DNA of 64,000 bases, from assembly GCA_963666865.1 (NCBI GenBank), contig OY763072.1, positions 2,852,001-2,916,000 on the forward strand. Reading direction: 5' to 3'. The position numbers were made by a program, and so were the translations under genes. Positions 43,979-52,432 of the stretch are shown piece after piece (the stretch's first letter is position 1; the number at the start of each line of letters is the position of its first letter). The stretch is from Bin87 sp963666865 (GTDB taxonomy: Bacteria; Chloroflexota; Dehalococcoidia; Lucifugimonadales; UBA3495). Below the pieces are notes generated by a model. The model saw nothing but the letters and a program-made list of their open reading frames with translations. It ran no database searches and was not told the DNA's origin.

Positions 43979-44572
43979 ATGAGAACCCGGTTCACGACCG
44001 CAACCCTGTTTGCCGTCCTGCTTTTTGTCGCGGTGCTGGTCGTAGCTGCCTGCGCTCCCGCCGCAGGTACCGTCGGCTTGGACATAGGGAAAACCACCCC
44101 GCCCTTCGCGATGACATTGTCCGACGGTTCTCAGGTTACGTCCGACGACTTGTCGGGAGCAGACCAACCCGTGCATCTCTTCTGGTTCGCAACCTGGTGA
44201 CCGGAATGTCGCGCTGAGTTACAGACGCTGAACCCGATTGCCACTGAATACGGTGAGATTGATTTCTACGTCGTTGCCTACAACGAATCCGCCCAGGAAG
44301 TCGAAGACTACATTGAGCAGCAGGGTTACACCGATCTCATCGCTGCCCAACCCGTCGGCGAAATGTTGGCGGACCTGGAAATTACCCGGCAGATGGCCAT
44401 GATGGCCGTCAACGCCGATGGAATTATCTACCACCGGCAACTTATGGGAACCGCCGACCAATGGTCGCCCCATTTTACTCAACTTGCCGCCGACCCGGAC
44501 GCTGTGCCCACTCATAAGCAGGTCCAACAGGAAAAAGACCAGCGTATGATGGATATGCAGCTCCCGGCTTGA
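43979..44572 (+). CDS. Selenocysteine-containing thioredoxin-like lipoprotein 1
   Basis: A 197-residue exported lipoprotein when the in-frame TGA at 44198-44200 is read as selenocysteine. The signal peptide LFAVLLFVAVLVVAAC ends in a lipobox. GKTTPPFAMTLSDGSQVTSD is the TlpA/AhpC-type opening strand. The active site reads FATW-U74-PEC77-RAEL, where thioredoxins have WCPxC. After the TGA the same frame runs 123 residues to a real stop and matches the thioredoxin fold (TLNPIATEYGEIDFYVVAYN, then a conserved VNADGIIYHRQL strand). A hairpin with bacterial SECIS features follows the TGA. Standard callers would produce two broken ORFs. It probably acts as a thiol/selenol oxidoreductase outside the cytoplasmic membrane. 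Confidence 0.87.
44211..44228 (+). promoter_or_regulatory. Putative bacterial SECIS hairpin 1
   Basis: GCG-CTG-[AGTTA]-CAG-A-CGC: a 6-bp stem with a bulged A on the 3' side and a 5-nt loop containing GU, starting 10 nt after the UGA. Distance and loop fit bacterial SECIS elements. The matching hairpin in the second gene has the same shape with CCG/CGG replacing CTG/CAG. Confidence 0.7.
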
Positions 44573-44626
44573 TGACAATAATCTCTCCGGCGTCGTTGAC
44601 GCCGCAACACGGAAACGATCAATCCA

Positions 44627-45436
44627 ATGCGTATATTTGCGCCCCTCATTATCACTGTTCTGACCGGCGCTGCGGTGATGGCATGCGGAACCGGCAGTGC
44701 TCCGGACCCTGCACCCACCTTACCGTCTCCGCCGGCTGCCGCGCCTACCGTCGCGCCAGCAGCCCCGGCTGAAAAACCCACGGACGCTCCTGCGCCCCAA
44801 GTCGCCGCCCCGGTTGCGGAGGCCACTAAACCCGTTTCGCCGACGGATGCGCCGGCTCAGGCGACCGAAGCACTCGCTACGGCGACCCCTGCCGACGCCC
44901 CCACTCAGGCGCCCGCGCCCACTGATACGATGGCGCCGCCACCGCCTCCGTCGCTCGACACTCCAACGCCGGCGCCTTCGGCTGCCGAGGCCCCGGTAGC
45001 TCCCGTGGGAACCCAGGTTGGAGAGACGCCGCCCGCCTTTGCGATGGAGCGGTCCGACGGATCGCAGGTTACATCGGCGGAGATGGCGGCGGCGGGACGG
45101 CCGGTTCTGATGATGTACTTCGCCACCTGGTGACCGGTGTGCCGCGCCGAGTTGCGGACGCTGAACCCCATTCTCGCCAACTACGCCGACCGGGTTGACT
45201 TCTATCTGGTGGCCTTCAACGAAAGCGCCGGCCGGCTGGAGGGCTACGTCACCGAGAACGGATACTCCAATATGACCACAACCCAGCCGGTAGGCTCAAT
45301 GCTGCGCGACCTGAAAGTCGTCAGCCAGTCCTCTTTCATTGGAATGGATAGCAGCAGTGTAATCACATTCCGCAAGAGCTACGGCGGTCAGTCGGTTGAT
45401 TTCCGCGCTGAACTGGAGCGTATGACGGCGCAGTAG
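44627..45436 (+). CDS. Selenocysteine-containing thioredoxin-like lipoprotein 2
   Basis: A 269-residue paralogue of the upstream gene. The signal peptide IITVLTGAAVMAC ends in a lipobox Cys. Residues about 25-130 are a Pro/Ala/Thr-rich low-complexity linker that probably spans the cell wall or periplasm. The thioredoxin domain follows (GETPPAFAMERSDGSQVTS). The in-frame TGA at 45131-45133 is at position 169 in YFATW-U-PVC172-RAEL, the same place as in gene 1. The C-terminal 100 residues (TLNPILANYADRVDFYLVAF onward) align with gene 1. It starts 54 bp after the gene 1 stop, so the two are likely co-transcribed. The two copies of TGA at an identical functional position make a random mutation very unlikely. 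Confidence 0.87.
45144..45161 (+). promoter_or_regulatory. Putative bacterial SECIS hairpin 2
   Basis: GCG-CCG-[AGTTG]-CGG-A-CGC, starting 10 nt after the UGA exactly as in gene 1. One base pair differs in a compensated way (U-A in gene 1, C-G here) while loop AGUU and bulged A are kept. Confidence 0.7.
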
Positions 45437-45853
45437 TCACCACCGCTCCTCATCCCGGTATAGACCGAGCCGCCCCCGCCGGGGAGCGTACTCCATCTCC
45501 AGCTCGTTCAGTATGTCCCGGCCCAGCAGCGAATCCAAGCCGTCGGTCGCCGGGTTCGGTTTGCCGATGTACAGGTCAAGCTCAAATTCCTGCGGCATAT
45601 CGTCATCATAGAACTCAATGATGGCCGGTTCCGTATGATAAACATGCGTTCCGCCGGCGCTGATGAATTCCACTGGCCTGGTCAGTTGGTCAAAAGGGCA
45701 GCCGATAAGGGATCCGGCGTCTGGGTGCAATATGGTCGTATCCGAACCCGTATCGACGAGGAAACGCACTGACCCGACGACATCAAGGCCGGGAATGGTC
45801 AAGCGGCACCAAATATATGGGCTGCCATCCGACGCAAAGTAGCCGGCAATCAC
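45437..45853 (-). CDS. Retropepsin-like aspartic protease, module copy 2
   Basis: A 138-residue homologue of 31001-31405. FLVDTGSDTTILHPDAG is the catalytic loop and GLDSLLGRDILNELEMEYAP the C-terminal motif. MIAGYFASDGSPYIWCRL parallels MIRGYFEADGTPYVRARI of copy 1. It overlaps the upstream DUF5678-like gene by 4 bp (ATGA). It converges with the second selenoprotein gene, ending directly at its stop with no gap. Confidence 0.82.
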   Translation of the reverse strand: MIAGYFASDGSPYIWCRLTIPGLDVVGSVRFLVDTGSDTTILHPDAGSLIGCPFDQLTRPVEFISAGGTHVYHTEPAIIEFYDDDMPQEFELDLYIGKPNPATDGLDSLLGRDILNELEMEYAPRRGRLGLYRDEERW

Positions 45854-46149
45854 AGTATGACCCGTCGCGGCTTGGTATTCAGGTATACTTCAGCAGCGAA
45901 GCCGGGGCGCTCGCCCAGTTCCTTGATTTTCGCCACCAATTCTTCCATCGAGGCGGCGACGACAAACGTGCCGTTCTCGGTCAGGGCCACTCGCTTGTCC
46001 GGGTACTTCTGCATCAGCTCGGACCGCATCTCCTGCAAGCGTTCCGAGCGCTCAACATAGCTGCGGTGCTCGGCCAGTTCTTCCGGAGTAGCTTTATGGG
46101 TGCTAACTTCCACTTTCGGTTTCTTGCCGTCGGTTCTGAATATAGCCAT
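45850..46149 (-). CDS. DUF5678-like partner of the aspartic protease (module copy 2)
   Basis: A 99-residue protein with a charged helical N-terminus (ATPEELAEHRSYVERSERLQ) and a DUF5678-like beta/alpha unit (YPDKRVALTENGTFVVA, then SMEELVAKIKELGE). It is the intact version of the frameshifted gene at 31402-31715. The strict pairing, order and 4-bp overlap in both loci imply a functional two-gene unit, perhaps binder plus protease or antitoxin plus effector. That role is inference. Confidence 0.75.
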   Translation of the reverse strand: MAIFRTDGKKPKVEVSTHKATPEELAEHRSYVERSERLQEMRSELMQKYPDKRVALTENGTFVVAASMEELVAKIKELGERPGFAAEVYLNTKPRRVIL

Positions 46150-46337
46150 GGTTGACCTCCTCTATGGGTGGAGGATAATGCTTTCCTGAGCGATTACCAA
46201 CTGCTTTCGCGGGCAAGGTTGCCTGCCAATTTCGTCGTTCAATGTGACGGTTGCCTGGGCGTCCTCCGTTCGGCAAAAACCTCCGTTCCGTGCAGTATGA
46301 GCCGCCAGAAGTAAGCACATCCATGCGAGTGGTGACG

Positions 46338-46607
46338 TTACTTTGGCAGTGGCCTGACTTCATTCCAAATCGCTCGGCGACAACCAACGTGAACATCGGA
46401 GGCTTCCTGTTCGGAAAGTTCGTAGTGCCGCTGCAAATCGCGCACTACGAAGCCCCAGCTACCATGAACCGATAAAATGGTGAACAATGCCTCGCAGTTG
46501 TATTCATGTCCGTCCAACTCGAAGGTAACCGGTTTGTTGCCCAGGCAAGCAACTGAGGCAAGGAAAGCGAACCCCGCGATAGCGATGATGATCAGAAATC
46601 CTTTCAT
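46338..46607 (-). CDS. Small lipoprotein downstream of thrS
   Basis: An 89-residue exported lipoprotein: MKGFLIIIAIAGFAFLASVAC is a signal peptide with lipobox. The mature part (FELDGHEYNCEALFTIL, then EASDVHVGCRRAIW) has two Cys, possibly a disulfide. The ATG overlaps the thrS stop (TGATG), which supports both the start and co-translation. No family recognised. Confidence 0.65.
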   Translation of the reverse strand: MKGFLIIIAIAGFAFLASVACLGNKPVTFELDGHEYNCEALFTILSVHGSWGFVVRDLQRHYELSEQEASDVHVGCRRAIWNEVRPLPK

Positions 46608-48535
46608 CAATGATCTCCAGCCCGAAAGGTTTTGTAGGTTTCGCCCCCCAAGAATCTCCGTATCCTGGTTTCGCTCACTCCGTATTCGCTGGCGATTGAG
46701 GGTATCGCCTGACCACTTTGGTCTCTTTCCCAAATATCTTGGAGTTCGTCGTGCGTGAACCGGGATGTGGGTGGCTTCCGGTTCTCCGCTTCTGCTTTCA
46801 AAATGGTGAGCAGGTCACCTACTGATTTGGCACCCAGATTGTCCCCGGCCCGAGTTCTAACAGCAACCGTTCCGTCGGATTTCTCCCGGTCACCAACCAC
46901 CAGCATGTAAGGAGTTTTCTGCAATTGCGCTTGGCGAATCTTCTGGTTCATCCGCTCGCTGCGGTCGTCAACTTCCACGCGGAACCCGGCATCGCGCAAC
47001 TTGCCGGCCACTTGTTCCGCGTATTCGTTGTGTCGGTCGGCGATGGGGATGACGACTGCTTGTACCGGCGCCAACCACAATGGGAAGGCCCCGGCGTAAT
47101 GCTCCACCAGCACGCCGAAAAAGCGTTCCAGCGAGCCCAGAATTGCCCGGTGCACCATGTAAGGACGGGAGCGGTTGCCCTGGTCGTCCTGGAAAACAAG
47201 GTCAAAGCGTTCCGGCAGGTTGAAATCAAATTGCACGGTTGTGCACTGCCATTCCCGACCCAGAGCATCCTTGATCTTGATATCTATCTTGGGACCGTAA
47301 AACGCTCCCCCGCCCTCGTCGATGCCGTAGGGCAAACCTCGTGTTACGAGAGCTTGTCGCAGCGACTCCGTGGCGTGCTCCCACATCTCCGTTTCGCCCA
47401 CGTACTTTTCAGGGCGCGTGGACAGCATGATGTCGTAGTCCTCGAACCCGAAGGCCGCCATGATCTCAAAGGTAAGGTCCAGCACGTCGCCCACTTCGTC
47501 GGCCACCTGATCGGGCAGGCAAAAAATGTGCGCGTCGTCCTGGGTGAACCCTCGCACCCGCATCAGGCCGTGCAGGACGCCGCTGCGTTCGTACCGGTAC
47601 ACCGTGCCCAGTTCAGCGATGCGCAGTGGCAATTCTCGATAACTCCGCAGCGCTGAACTGTAAATCTGGATGTGGAACGGACAGTTCATCGGCTTCAGGA
47701 AGTATTCCTGCTCGTCGATCTCCATGGGCGCATACATGCTGTCCCGGTAGAAATCCAGGTGCCCGCTGGTTTGCCAGAGACGCGCTCGCCCGATGTGCGG
47801 CGAATAGACGATGTTGTAACCCCGGCGGTAGTGAATGTCGCGCCAATAGTCCTCAATCAGGGAGCGCATCACGCCACCCTTGGGGTGCCACACGATGAGG
47901 CCCGGCCCGATCTCTTCATGGACGGTGAACAGATTCAGCTGCCGGCCAATGGTGCGGTGATCTCGCCTTTCCGCTTCCGCCAAACGTTCCAGGTGAGCAT
48001 CCAATTCTTCTTGCGATTCAAAGGCCGTCCCGTAAATGCGCTGGAGCATGGGCCGGTTTTCGTCCCCACGCCAGTATGCGCCCGCGGTGTGCAGCAACTT
48101 GACCGCGGCGATGTCGCCGGTGCTGGCGACGTGCGGCCCTTGGCAAAGGTCGGTAAACTCGCCATGGCGGTAGATGCTGAGCGTAGTCTCGTCCGGCAGG
48201 TCGTCGATGATCTCCTGCTTGTAGGGCTGATTGGCGAACATTGACTTGGCGGATTCGCGGCTCAACTCCTCCCGCAAAAACGTCGTATTGGACTTGATGG
48301 TGTCCAGCATCAACGCCTCGATCCGTTCCAGGTCCTCCGGGGTGAAGGGCCGTTCCACCTCAAAATCATAGTAGAAACCGTCGGCGGTCGGCGGCCCGAT
48401 ACCCACCTTGGCCTCGGGAAACAGTTGCAGAACGGCGTCGGCCATCACATGGGCCGCCGAGTGGCGCATTCGGTGCCGCAGATCCGCGACCGGGTCGTCA
48501 ACGGCGTGTTCCGGGGTTCCGTGGTCCAGCATCAT
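46607..48535 (-). CDS. thrS: Threonyl-tRNA synthetase with C-terminal HTH-like tail
   Basis: A 642-residue class II synthetase attaching threonine to tRNA-Thr. RHSAAHVMADAVLQLFP opens the N2 editing domain with its zinc/editing His pair, and TDLCQGPHVASTG belongs to it. MNCPFHIQIYSS, RYERSGVLHGLMRVRGFTQDD and the class II motif 3 region RPYMVHRAILGSLERF make the catalytic core. KTPYMLVVGDREKSDGTVAVR is the anticodon-binding domain. The usual TGS domain (about 60 residues) is absent at the start. Instead, the last 57 residues (FTHDELQDIWERDQSG then IPSIASEYGVSETRIRRFLG) resemble a helix-turn-helix. A small lipoprotein gene is coupled downstream. Confidence 0.93.
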   Translation of the reverse strand: MMLDHGTPEHAVDDPVADLRHRMRHSAAHVMADAVLQLFPEAKVGIGPPTADGFYYDFEVERPFTPEDLERIEALMLDTIKSNTTFLREELSRESAKSMFANQPYKQEIIDDLPDETTLSIYRHGEFTDLCQGPHVASTGDIAAVKLLHTAGAYWRGDENRPMLQRIYGTAFESQEELDAHLERLAEAERRDHRTIGRQLNLFTVHEEIGPGLIVWHPKGGVMRSLIEDYWRDIHYRRGYNIVYSPHIGRARLWQTSGHLDFYRDSMYAPMEIDEQEYFLKPMNCPFHIQIYSSALRSYRELPLRIAELGTVYRYERSGVLHGLMRVRGFTQDDAHIFCLPDQVADEVGDVLDLTFEIMAAFGFEDYDIMLSTRPEKYVGETEMWEHATESLRQALVTRGLPYGIDEGGGAFYGPKIDIKIKDALGREWQCTTVQFDFNLPERFDLVFQDDQGNRSRPYMVHRAILGSLERFFGVLVEHYAGAFPLWLAPVQAVVIPIADRHNEYAEQVAGKLRDAGFRVEVDDRSERMNQKIRQAQLQKTPYMLVVGDREKSDGTVAVRTRAGDNLGAKSVGDLLTILKAEAENRKPPTSRFTHDELQDIWERDQSGQAIPSIASEYGVSETRIRRFLGGETYKTFRAGDH

Positions 48536-48657
48536 CTTACCTGCCAGTTCATCTATCGCAGCCGGCGAAATTCGTTAAACCATTATAATGGATACTGCCT
48601 GATGAAATAGACGCTGGTAACCAAATCATCGGTCACTGGCGACACCGAGGAGCATTC

Positions 48658-49765
48658 ATGGAAGAACTACGTCAGCAACTCACCGACCTGTCCGTCAAGC
48701 TCGACGCCGTCGTGGAGCGTCTTTGACCTCGCCGGCCGCGAAAAATCCATCGCCGAACTGGAAAGCGAGGCGGCTGCTCCCGGTTTCTGGGACGACCCGG
48801 CTCGCGCCCAGCGCAAGATGCAGGAATTGGGGCAACTGCAATCTGCCGTAGGCGGATGGCGCGGCTTGCAGTCCCAGGTGGCCGACCTGCTGGAATTGGC
48901 CGAACTTGCCATCGAGACCGATGACGACAGTTTCGCCGATGATCTGACCGCAGAGACCGCTGCGGTCACCGCCGAGCTTGCCCGCGCGGAGATGGCGCTT
49001 ACCCTGTCGGGGCCATACGACGACCGGCCGGCGATCCTGACCATCCACTCCGGCGCCGGCGGCACCGACTCCCACGATTGGGTCGAGATGCTGACCGGCA
49101 TGTACGCCGGTTGGGCCACCGCCGGCAAAAGGCCCGTACAGATCCTGAACACCGCCTATGGGGATGAAGCCGGCCTCCGCACCAGCACCATGGAAATCGG
49201 CGGCGAACACGCCTTCGGATACCTGAACGCCGAGGTCGGGGTGCACCGGCTGGTGCGAATGTCTCCCTTTGACCCGGCGCGCCGCCGTCAGACGTCTTTT
49301 GCCCGGGTTGAGGTTCTGCCGGCTGTTCTCGATGGTGACACGGAGGTAGAGATAAGAGCCGAGGACCTGAAGATGGACTTTTTCCGGTCCAGCGGCCCCG
49401 GCGGTCAGAACGTGCAGAAAGTCGCGTCGGCGGTGCGACTTACCCACCTTCCTACCGGCATCGTAGTGTCGTGCCAAACCGAGCGGTCCCAGCATCAAAA
49501 CCGCGACTATGCCATGCGTATCCTCAAGGCCAAGTTACTGGCCCGGCACGAGGAAGAGCGAGAAAAAGAACTGTCTTCCCTGCGGGGCGAACGGGTCTCA
49601 GCCGAGTGGGGCAATCAGATCCGCAGCTACGTCCTTCACCCCTACCGGTCGGTCAAAGATCACCGGACCGATCATCAAACCGGAAACACCGACGCCGTGC
49701 TGGCCGGCGATATCGACGACTTCATCGAAGCCTGGCTGGTCAGCAAGCTGGGTAATGAGGATTAG
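48658..49765 (+). CDS. prfB: Peptide chain release factor 2 (programmed frameshift)
   Basis: RF2 terminates translation at UGA and UAA. The first 22 codons from ATG 48658 end in CTT TGA C (48721-48727); a +1 shift at CTT continues into LAGREKSIAELESEAAAPGF and the full protein. MSPFDPARR is the SPF stop-codon recognition motif and SSGPGGQNVQKVAS the GGQ loop that triggers hydrolysis. QTERSQHQNRDYAM is the following conserved segment. It is about 368 residues after the shift. Divergent from thrS with a 122-bp gap containing TATAAT at 48584-48589. Regulation follows from the frameshift: low RF2 favours the shift. Confidence 0.95.
48715..48727 (+). promoter_or_regulatory. prfB: prfB programmed +1 frameshift site
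   Basis: GAGCGTCTTTGAC: the slippery CTT followed by in-frame UGA and C. GGAG upstream (48714-48717) lies 3 nt before CTT, the spacing of the internal SD-like stimulator in E. coli prfB. Confidence 0.9.
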
Positions 49766-49793
49766 CCGCATTCACGTTTCCCTTGACAAATGC

Positions 49794-49819
49794 GTAGGGG
49801 CGACCCTTGTGGTCGCCCC
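49794..49819. terminator. Palindrome between convergent prfB and ribBA
   Basis: GTAGGGGCGACCCTTGTGGTCGCCCC forms a stable hairpin (GGGGCGACC/GGTCGCCCC) in the 77 bp between two convergent stops. It is related to the 28-bp palindromes at 19735 and 27408. No U-run follows on the plus strand, so terminator function is inferred from place and stability. Confidence 0.5.
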
Positions 49820-49842
49820 GTCATCGTCGCTGCGATCCCTCT

Positions 49843-51178
49843 CTACCCGGCAACGTTTGGCGGGCTGGGTTGCATCGGTGAAAGCAGGTGTCCCATGCTG
49901 TCCCGCTTCGTCCGCAGGTAGTCCTCGTTCGACTCGTTGGGCGCTACGGTCAGCCCAACCCGGTCGGTCACCTGCACGCCAAGTCCACTTATACCCGTCC
50001 ACGCTGGCACGCAGCGGCGCTGGCATTGGGGGCAGGTGCGGGCTTACCTCCCGCGTACGATGTACCCAACCCCCAGCCAGACCACAGTCAGGGCACGCCA
50101 TTTTGTGGGGGTTATTGGTAACCAACCGCGCGCGGACAATGTTGAGGTCGCGCATGATTTGCACCGCCAAATCGTATTTTCGCTCATCGGGCTGGAAACC
50201 CAACGCTACGTTGGCCTCAATGGTGTCCATCCCCTGATCCTGCAGGGCGTAGGCCTTGATCTTGTTGTGCAGCCCAATCCCGCGACCTTCCTGGCGCAAA
50301 TACAGCAACGCGCCGGAGCCGTGCTCAAACAACATTCGTATCGCCATGTCCAGCTGTTGCCCGCAGTCGCATTTTAGGCTGCCGAAAGCGTCCCCGGTCA
50401 GGCATTCGCTGTGGACCCGCACCAGCACCTCATCGTCCTCGTTCCATTCGCCCACCACCAGCGCCGCGTGCTCCCCGCTATCGACGGCGCTTCGGTATCC
50501 GATCAGCCGCGCGACGCCATATTGCGTGGGCAACTCCGCTTCCGCAACCCTGGTGATAAGATCTTCCGTCATCCTCCGATGGGCAATCAACTGGGCAATG
50601 CTGAAGATCTTCAGGTCGTGTTTGACGGCAAACCGCTCCAACTGGGGCAGCCGTGCCATGGTGCCGTCTTCGTTCATGATTTCGCAGACCACGCCGGCGG
50701 GGTAAGCTCCGCCCGCTCTGCACAGGTCCACGATGGCCTCGGTATGCCCGGGACGCTTCAACACGCCTCCCGGGTCGGCCCGAAGCGGGAACATATGCCC
50801 GGGGTGGATGAAATCCGACGGTCGCGAGTCGGGATCAACTAGTGCCCGGATGGTGGCGCTGCGGTCGTAGGCCGAGATGCCGGTGGAAGTGCCCCGCTTG
50901 TAGTCCACCGACGTAGTGAACGCCGTGGGCTGTTCGGAACGGGAGTGGCGGCTCCGTAGCATGGGGATTTGCAACTCATCCAGCCGCTCCCCCAGCATGG
51001 GAACGCACACCAGGCCGCGAGCGTGACTTACCATAAAGGTAACGGCTTCGGGCGTGGTGTGCTCCGCAAACAGGAACAGATCCCCCTCGTTCTCGCGCCC
51101 CTCGTCATCAACGACGATCACGAATTTACCGGAACACAAGTCTTCAAGCGCCTCTTCAAGGCTGCATAGGGGCATCAT
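49843..51178 (-). CDS. ribBA: RibBA with zinc-ribbon-like insertion and an apparent frameshift
   Basis: N-terminal RibB domain (VVDDEGRENEGDLFLFAEH; GHTEAIVDLCRAGG) plus C-terminal GTP cyclohydrolase II domain (VRVHSECLTGDAFGSLKCDC with the zinc Cys, LYLRQEGRGIGLHNKIKAY). After NNPHKM the frame reads ACPDCGLAGGWVHRTREV and then leaves the family. Dropping one A (50044-50045) restores ARTCPQCQRRCVPAWTG and then GLGVQVTDRVGLTVAPNES to NEDYLRTKRD, the normal RibA ending with stop at 49843-49845. The gene thus seems to have gained a CxxC…CxxC zinc-ribbon-like insertion and a 1-nt frameshift. Without the shift the frame runs to 49772 with unrelated sequence. First two committed steps of riboflavin synthesis. 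Confidence 0.82.
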
Positions 51179-51810
51179 TCCCTTCCTTGACCAATCGGGT
51201 CGTGCTGGCGCCGGTATTCAATTAGATCGGCGATTGACAGGATGTTCAGGGCGTGCTGCTTTGCCATAGGGATCAGGTCGGGCATTCGCGCCATGCTTCC
51301 GTCATCTTTCATGATCTCACAAACAACCCCGGCTGGGTAAAGCCCCGCCAAACGGCAGAGGTCGATAATCGCCTCAGTGTGACCAGCTCGGACTAGTACG
51401 CCGCCTTTATGATAGCGCAGGGGGAAAAGATGACCGGGCTGGATGAAGTCGGTCGGCTGAGCCTCCGGATCGATCAGCGCCCGGATGGTAGCCGCTCGGT
51501 CGTGGGCGGATATGCCCGTCGTGGTGTTTATGGCGTAGTCCACCGGCATGGTGAATGCGGTAGGCATCGCCGCGTCGGAATGGCGGCTGGGCAACATGGG
51601 GATGTCCAACTCGGCCAATCGTTCCGCCAGCATGGGCATGCACAACTGCCCCCGGGCGTGCGTCACCATGAAATTGACGGCGTCCGGCGTGACGTGCTGT
51701 GCCGGCATCACCAGGTCGCCCTCGTTTTCCCGGTCCTCGTCGTCCACCACGATGAGGAACTTGCCGGCTTTCAGGTCTTCCAGACCTTTTTCGATGCTAA
51801 TTAACTGCAT
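51175..51810 (-). CDS. ribB: 3,4-dihydroxy-2-butanone-4-phosphate synthase
   Basis: A 211-residue single-domain RibB converting ribulose 5-phosphate to the four-carbon riboflavin precursor. VVDDEDRENEGDLVMPAQH and GHTEAIIDLCRLAGLYPAGV hold active-site and metal residues. It duplicates the N-terminal domain of the next gene. The stop overlaps the ribBA start (ATGATG), so the two are coupled. The ATG at 51810 (MQLISIEKGLEDLK) is preferred over an upstream start because ribBA has an equivalent opening. Confidence 0.9.
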   Translation of the reverse strand: MQLISIEKGLEDLKAGKFLIVVDDEDRENEGDLVMPAQHVTPDAVNFMVTHARGQLCMPMLAERLAELDIPMLPSRHSDAAMPTAFTMPVDYAINTTTGISAHDRAATIRALIDPEAQPTDFIQPGHLFPLRYHKGGVLVRAGHTEAIIDLCRLAGLYPAGVVCEIMKDDGSMARMPDLIPMAKQHALNILSIADLIEYRRQHDPIGQGRE

Positions 51811-51847
51811 CTGAACTCTGCATCCGGTGGCTCGAGCACGCTCCAAG

Positions 51848-52432
51848 TCAGCTGAATCTGGCGGCCAGCAGGCTCTCCACGTATTTGGCCAGAATATCCG
51901 CTTCCAAGTTCACCCGGTCACCGATTCCCCGCTCGTGCAGGTTGGTGTTCTGCATCGTGAAAGGGATGACCGAAATCGTGAATCGGTGTTCCGACCTTTG
52001 TACCACCGTCAAGCTAATCCCGTCAACCGCGATAAACCCTTTCTCCACTATGTAAGGCGCAAGGGACTCGGGAGCGTCCACCTCCATGATGTAGCAGTCC
52101 GCCTCGGGAGTGAAGCCGGTAATCGTTCCGGTGGCATCCACGTGGCCCTGCACGATGTGACCGCCCATGCGGTCGTGGGCGGCCAAAGCTCGCTCCAGGT
52201 TCACCGCGCTGCCGGCGTCCGCCTGCTCCAGGGAAGTCCGCCTGAGCGTTTCCGGCGCCAGATCCACCGCAAAATCGTCGGTTCCAAACTCCACTACCGT
52301 CAGGCATGCGCCGTTGACGGCAATGCTGTCGCCCAGTTTCACGTCCTCCAGAACCCGACCGGCATTAATTTTCAGCCGGTAGCCGTCCAGGGAGGACACC
52401 CGTCCAACTTCTTCCACGATTCCGGTGAACAT
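51848..52432 (-). CDS. ribE: Riboflavin synthase alpha chain
   Basis: A 194-residue enzyme forming riboflavin from two lumazine molecules. It begins MFTGIVEEVGRVSSL, and the two homologous barrels share GDSIAVNGACLTVV and the second-domain FIAVDGISLTVV; GGHIVQGHVDATG is also conserved. The ATG follows the ribD TAA directly with no gap. Lumazine synthase (ribH) is not in this window, so that step must be encoded elsewhere. Confidence 0.93.
   Translation of the reverse strand: MFTGIVEEVGRVSSLDGYRLKINAGRVLEDVKLGDSIAVNGACLTVVEFGTDDFAVDLAPETLRRTSLEQADAGSAVNLERALAAHDRMGGHIVQGHVDATGTITGFTPEADCYIMEVDAPESLAPYIVEKGFIAVDGISLTVVQRSEHRFTISVIPFTMQNTNLHERGIGDRVNLEADILAKYVESLLAARFS

Noticed and set aside
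43004..44200. 398-residue plus-strand frame spanning the antisense of the DUF255 gene and the start of the first selenoprotein
   Set aside because: The first 320 residues are the complement of a clear conserved gene; only the part from the ATG at 43979 is real, and it continues past the TGA.
44198..45133. The two in-frame TGAs as sequencing errors or nonsense mutations
   Set aside because: They fall at the same catalytic position in two paralogues, both frames stay open and conserved afterwards, matching hairpins follow, and selA is present.
48536..48657. T-box or other riboswitch before thrS
   Set aside because: Only 122 bp separate thrS from prfB and no T-box sequence or specifier stem could be recognised.
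48724..48726. TGA in prfB as another selenocysteine codon
   Set aside because: The conserved protein continues in the +1 frame, with the classical CTT-TGA-C and SD-like element; this is the known RF2 frameshift.
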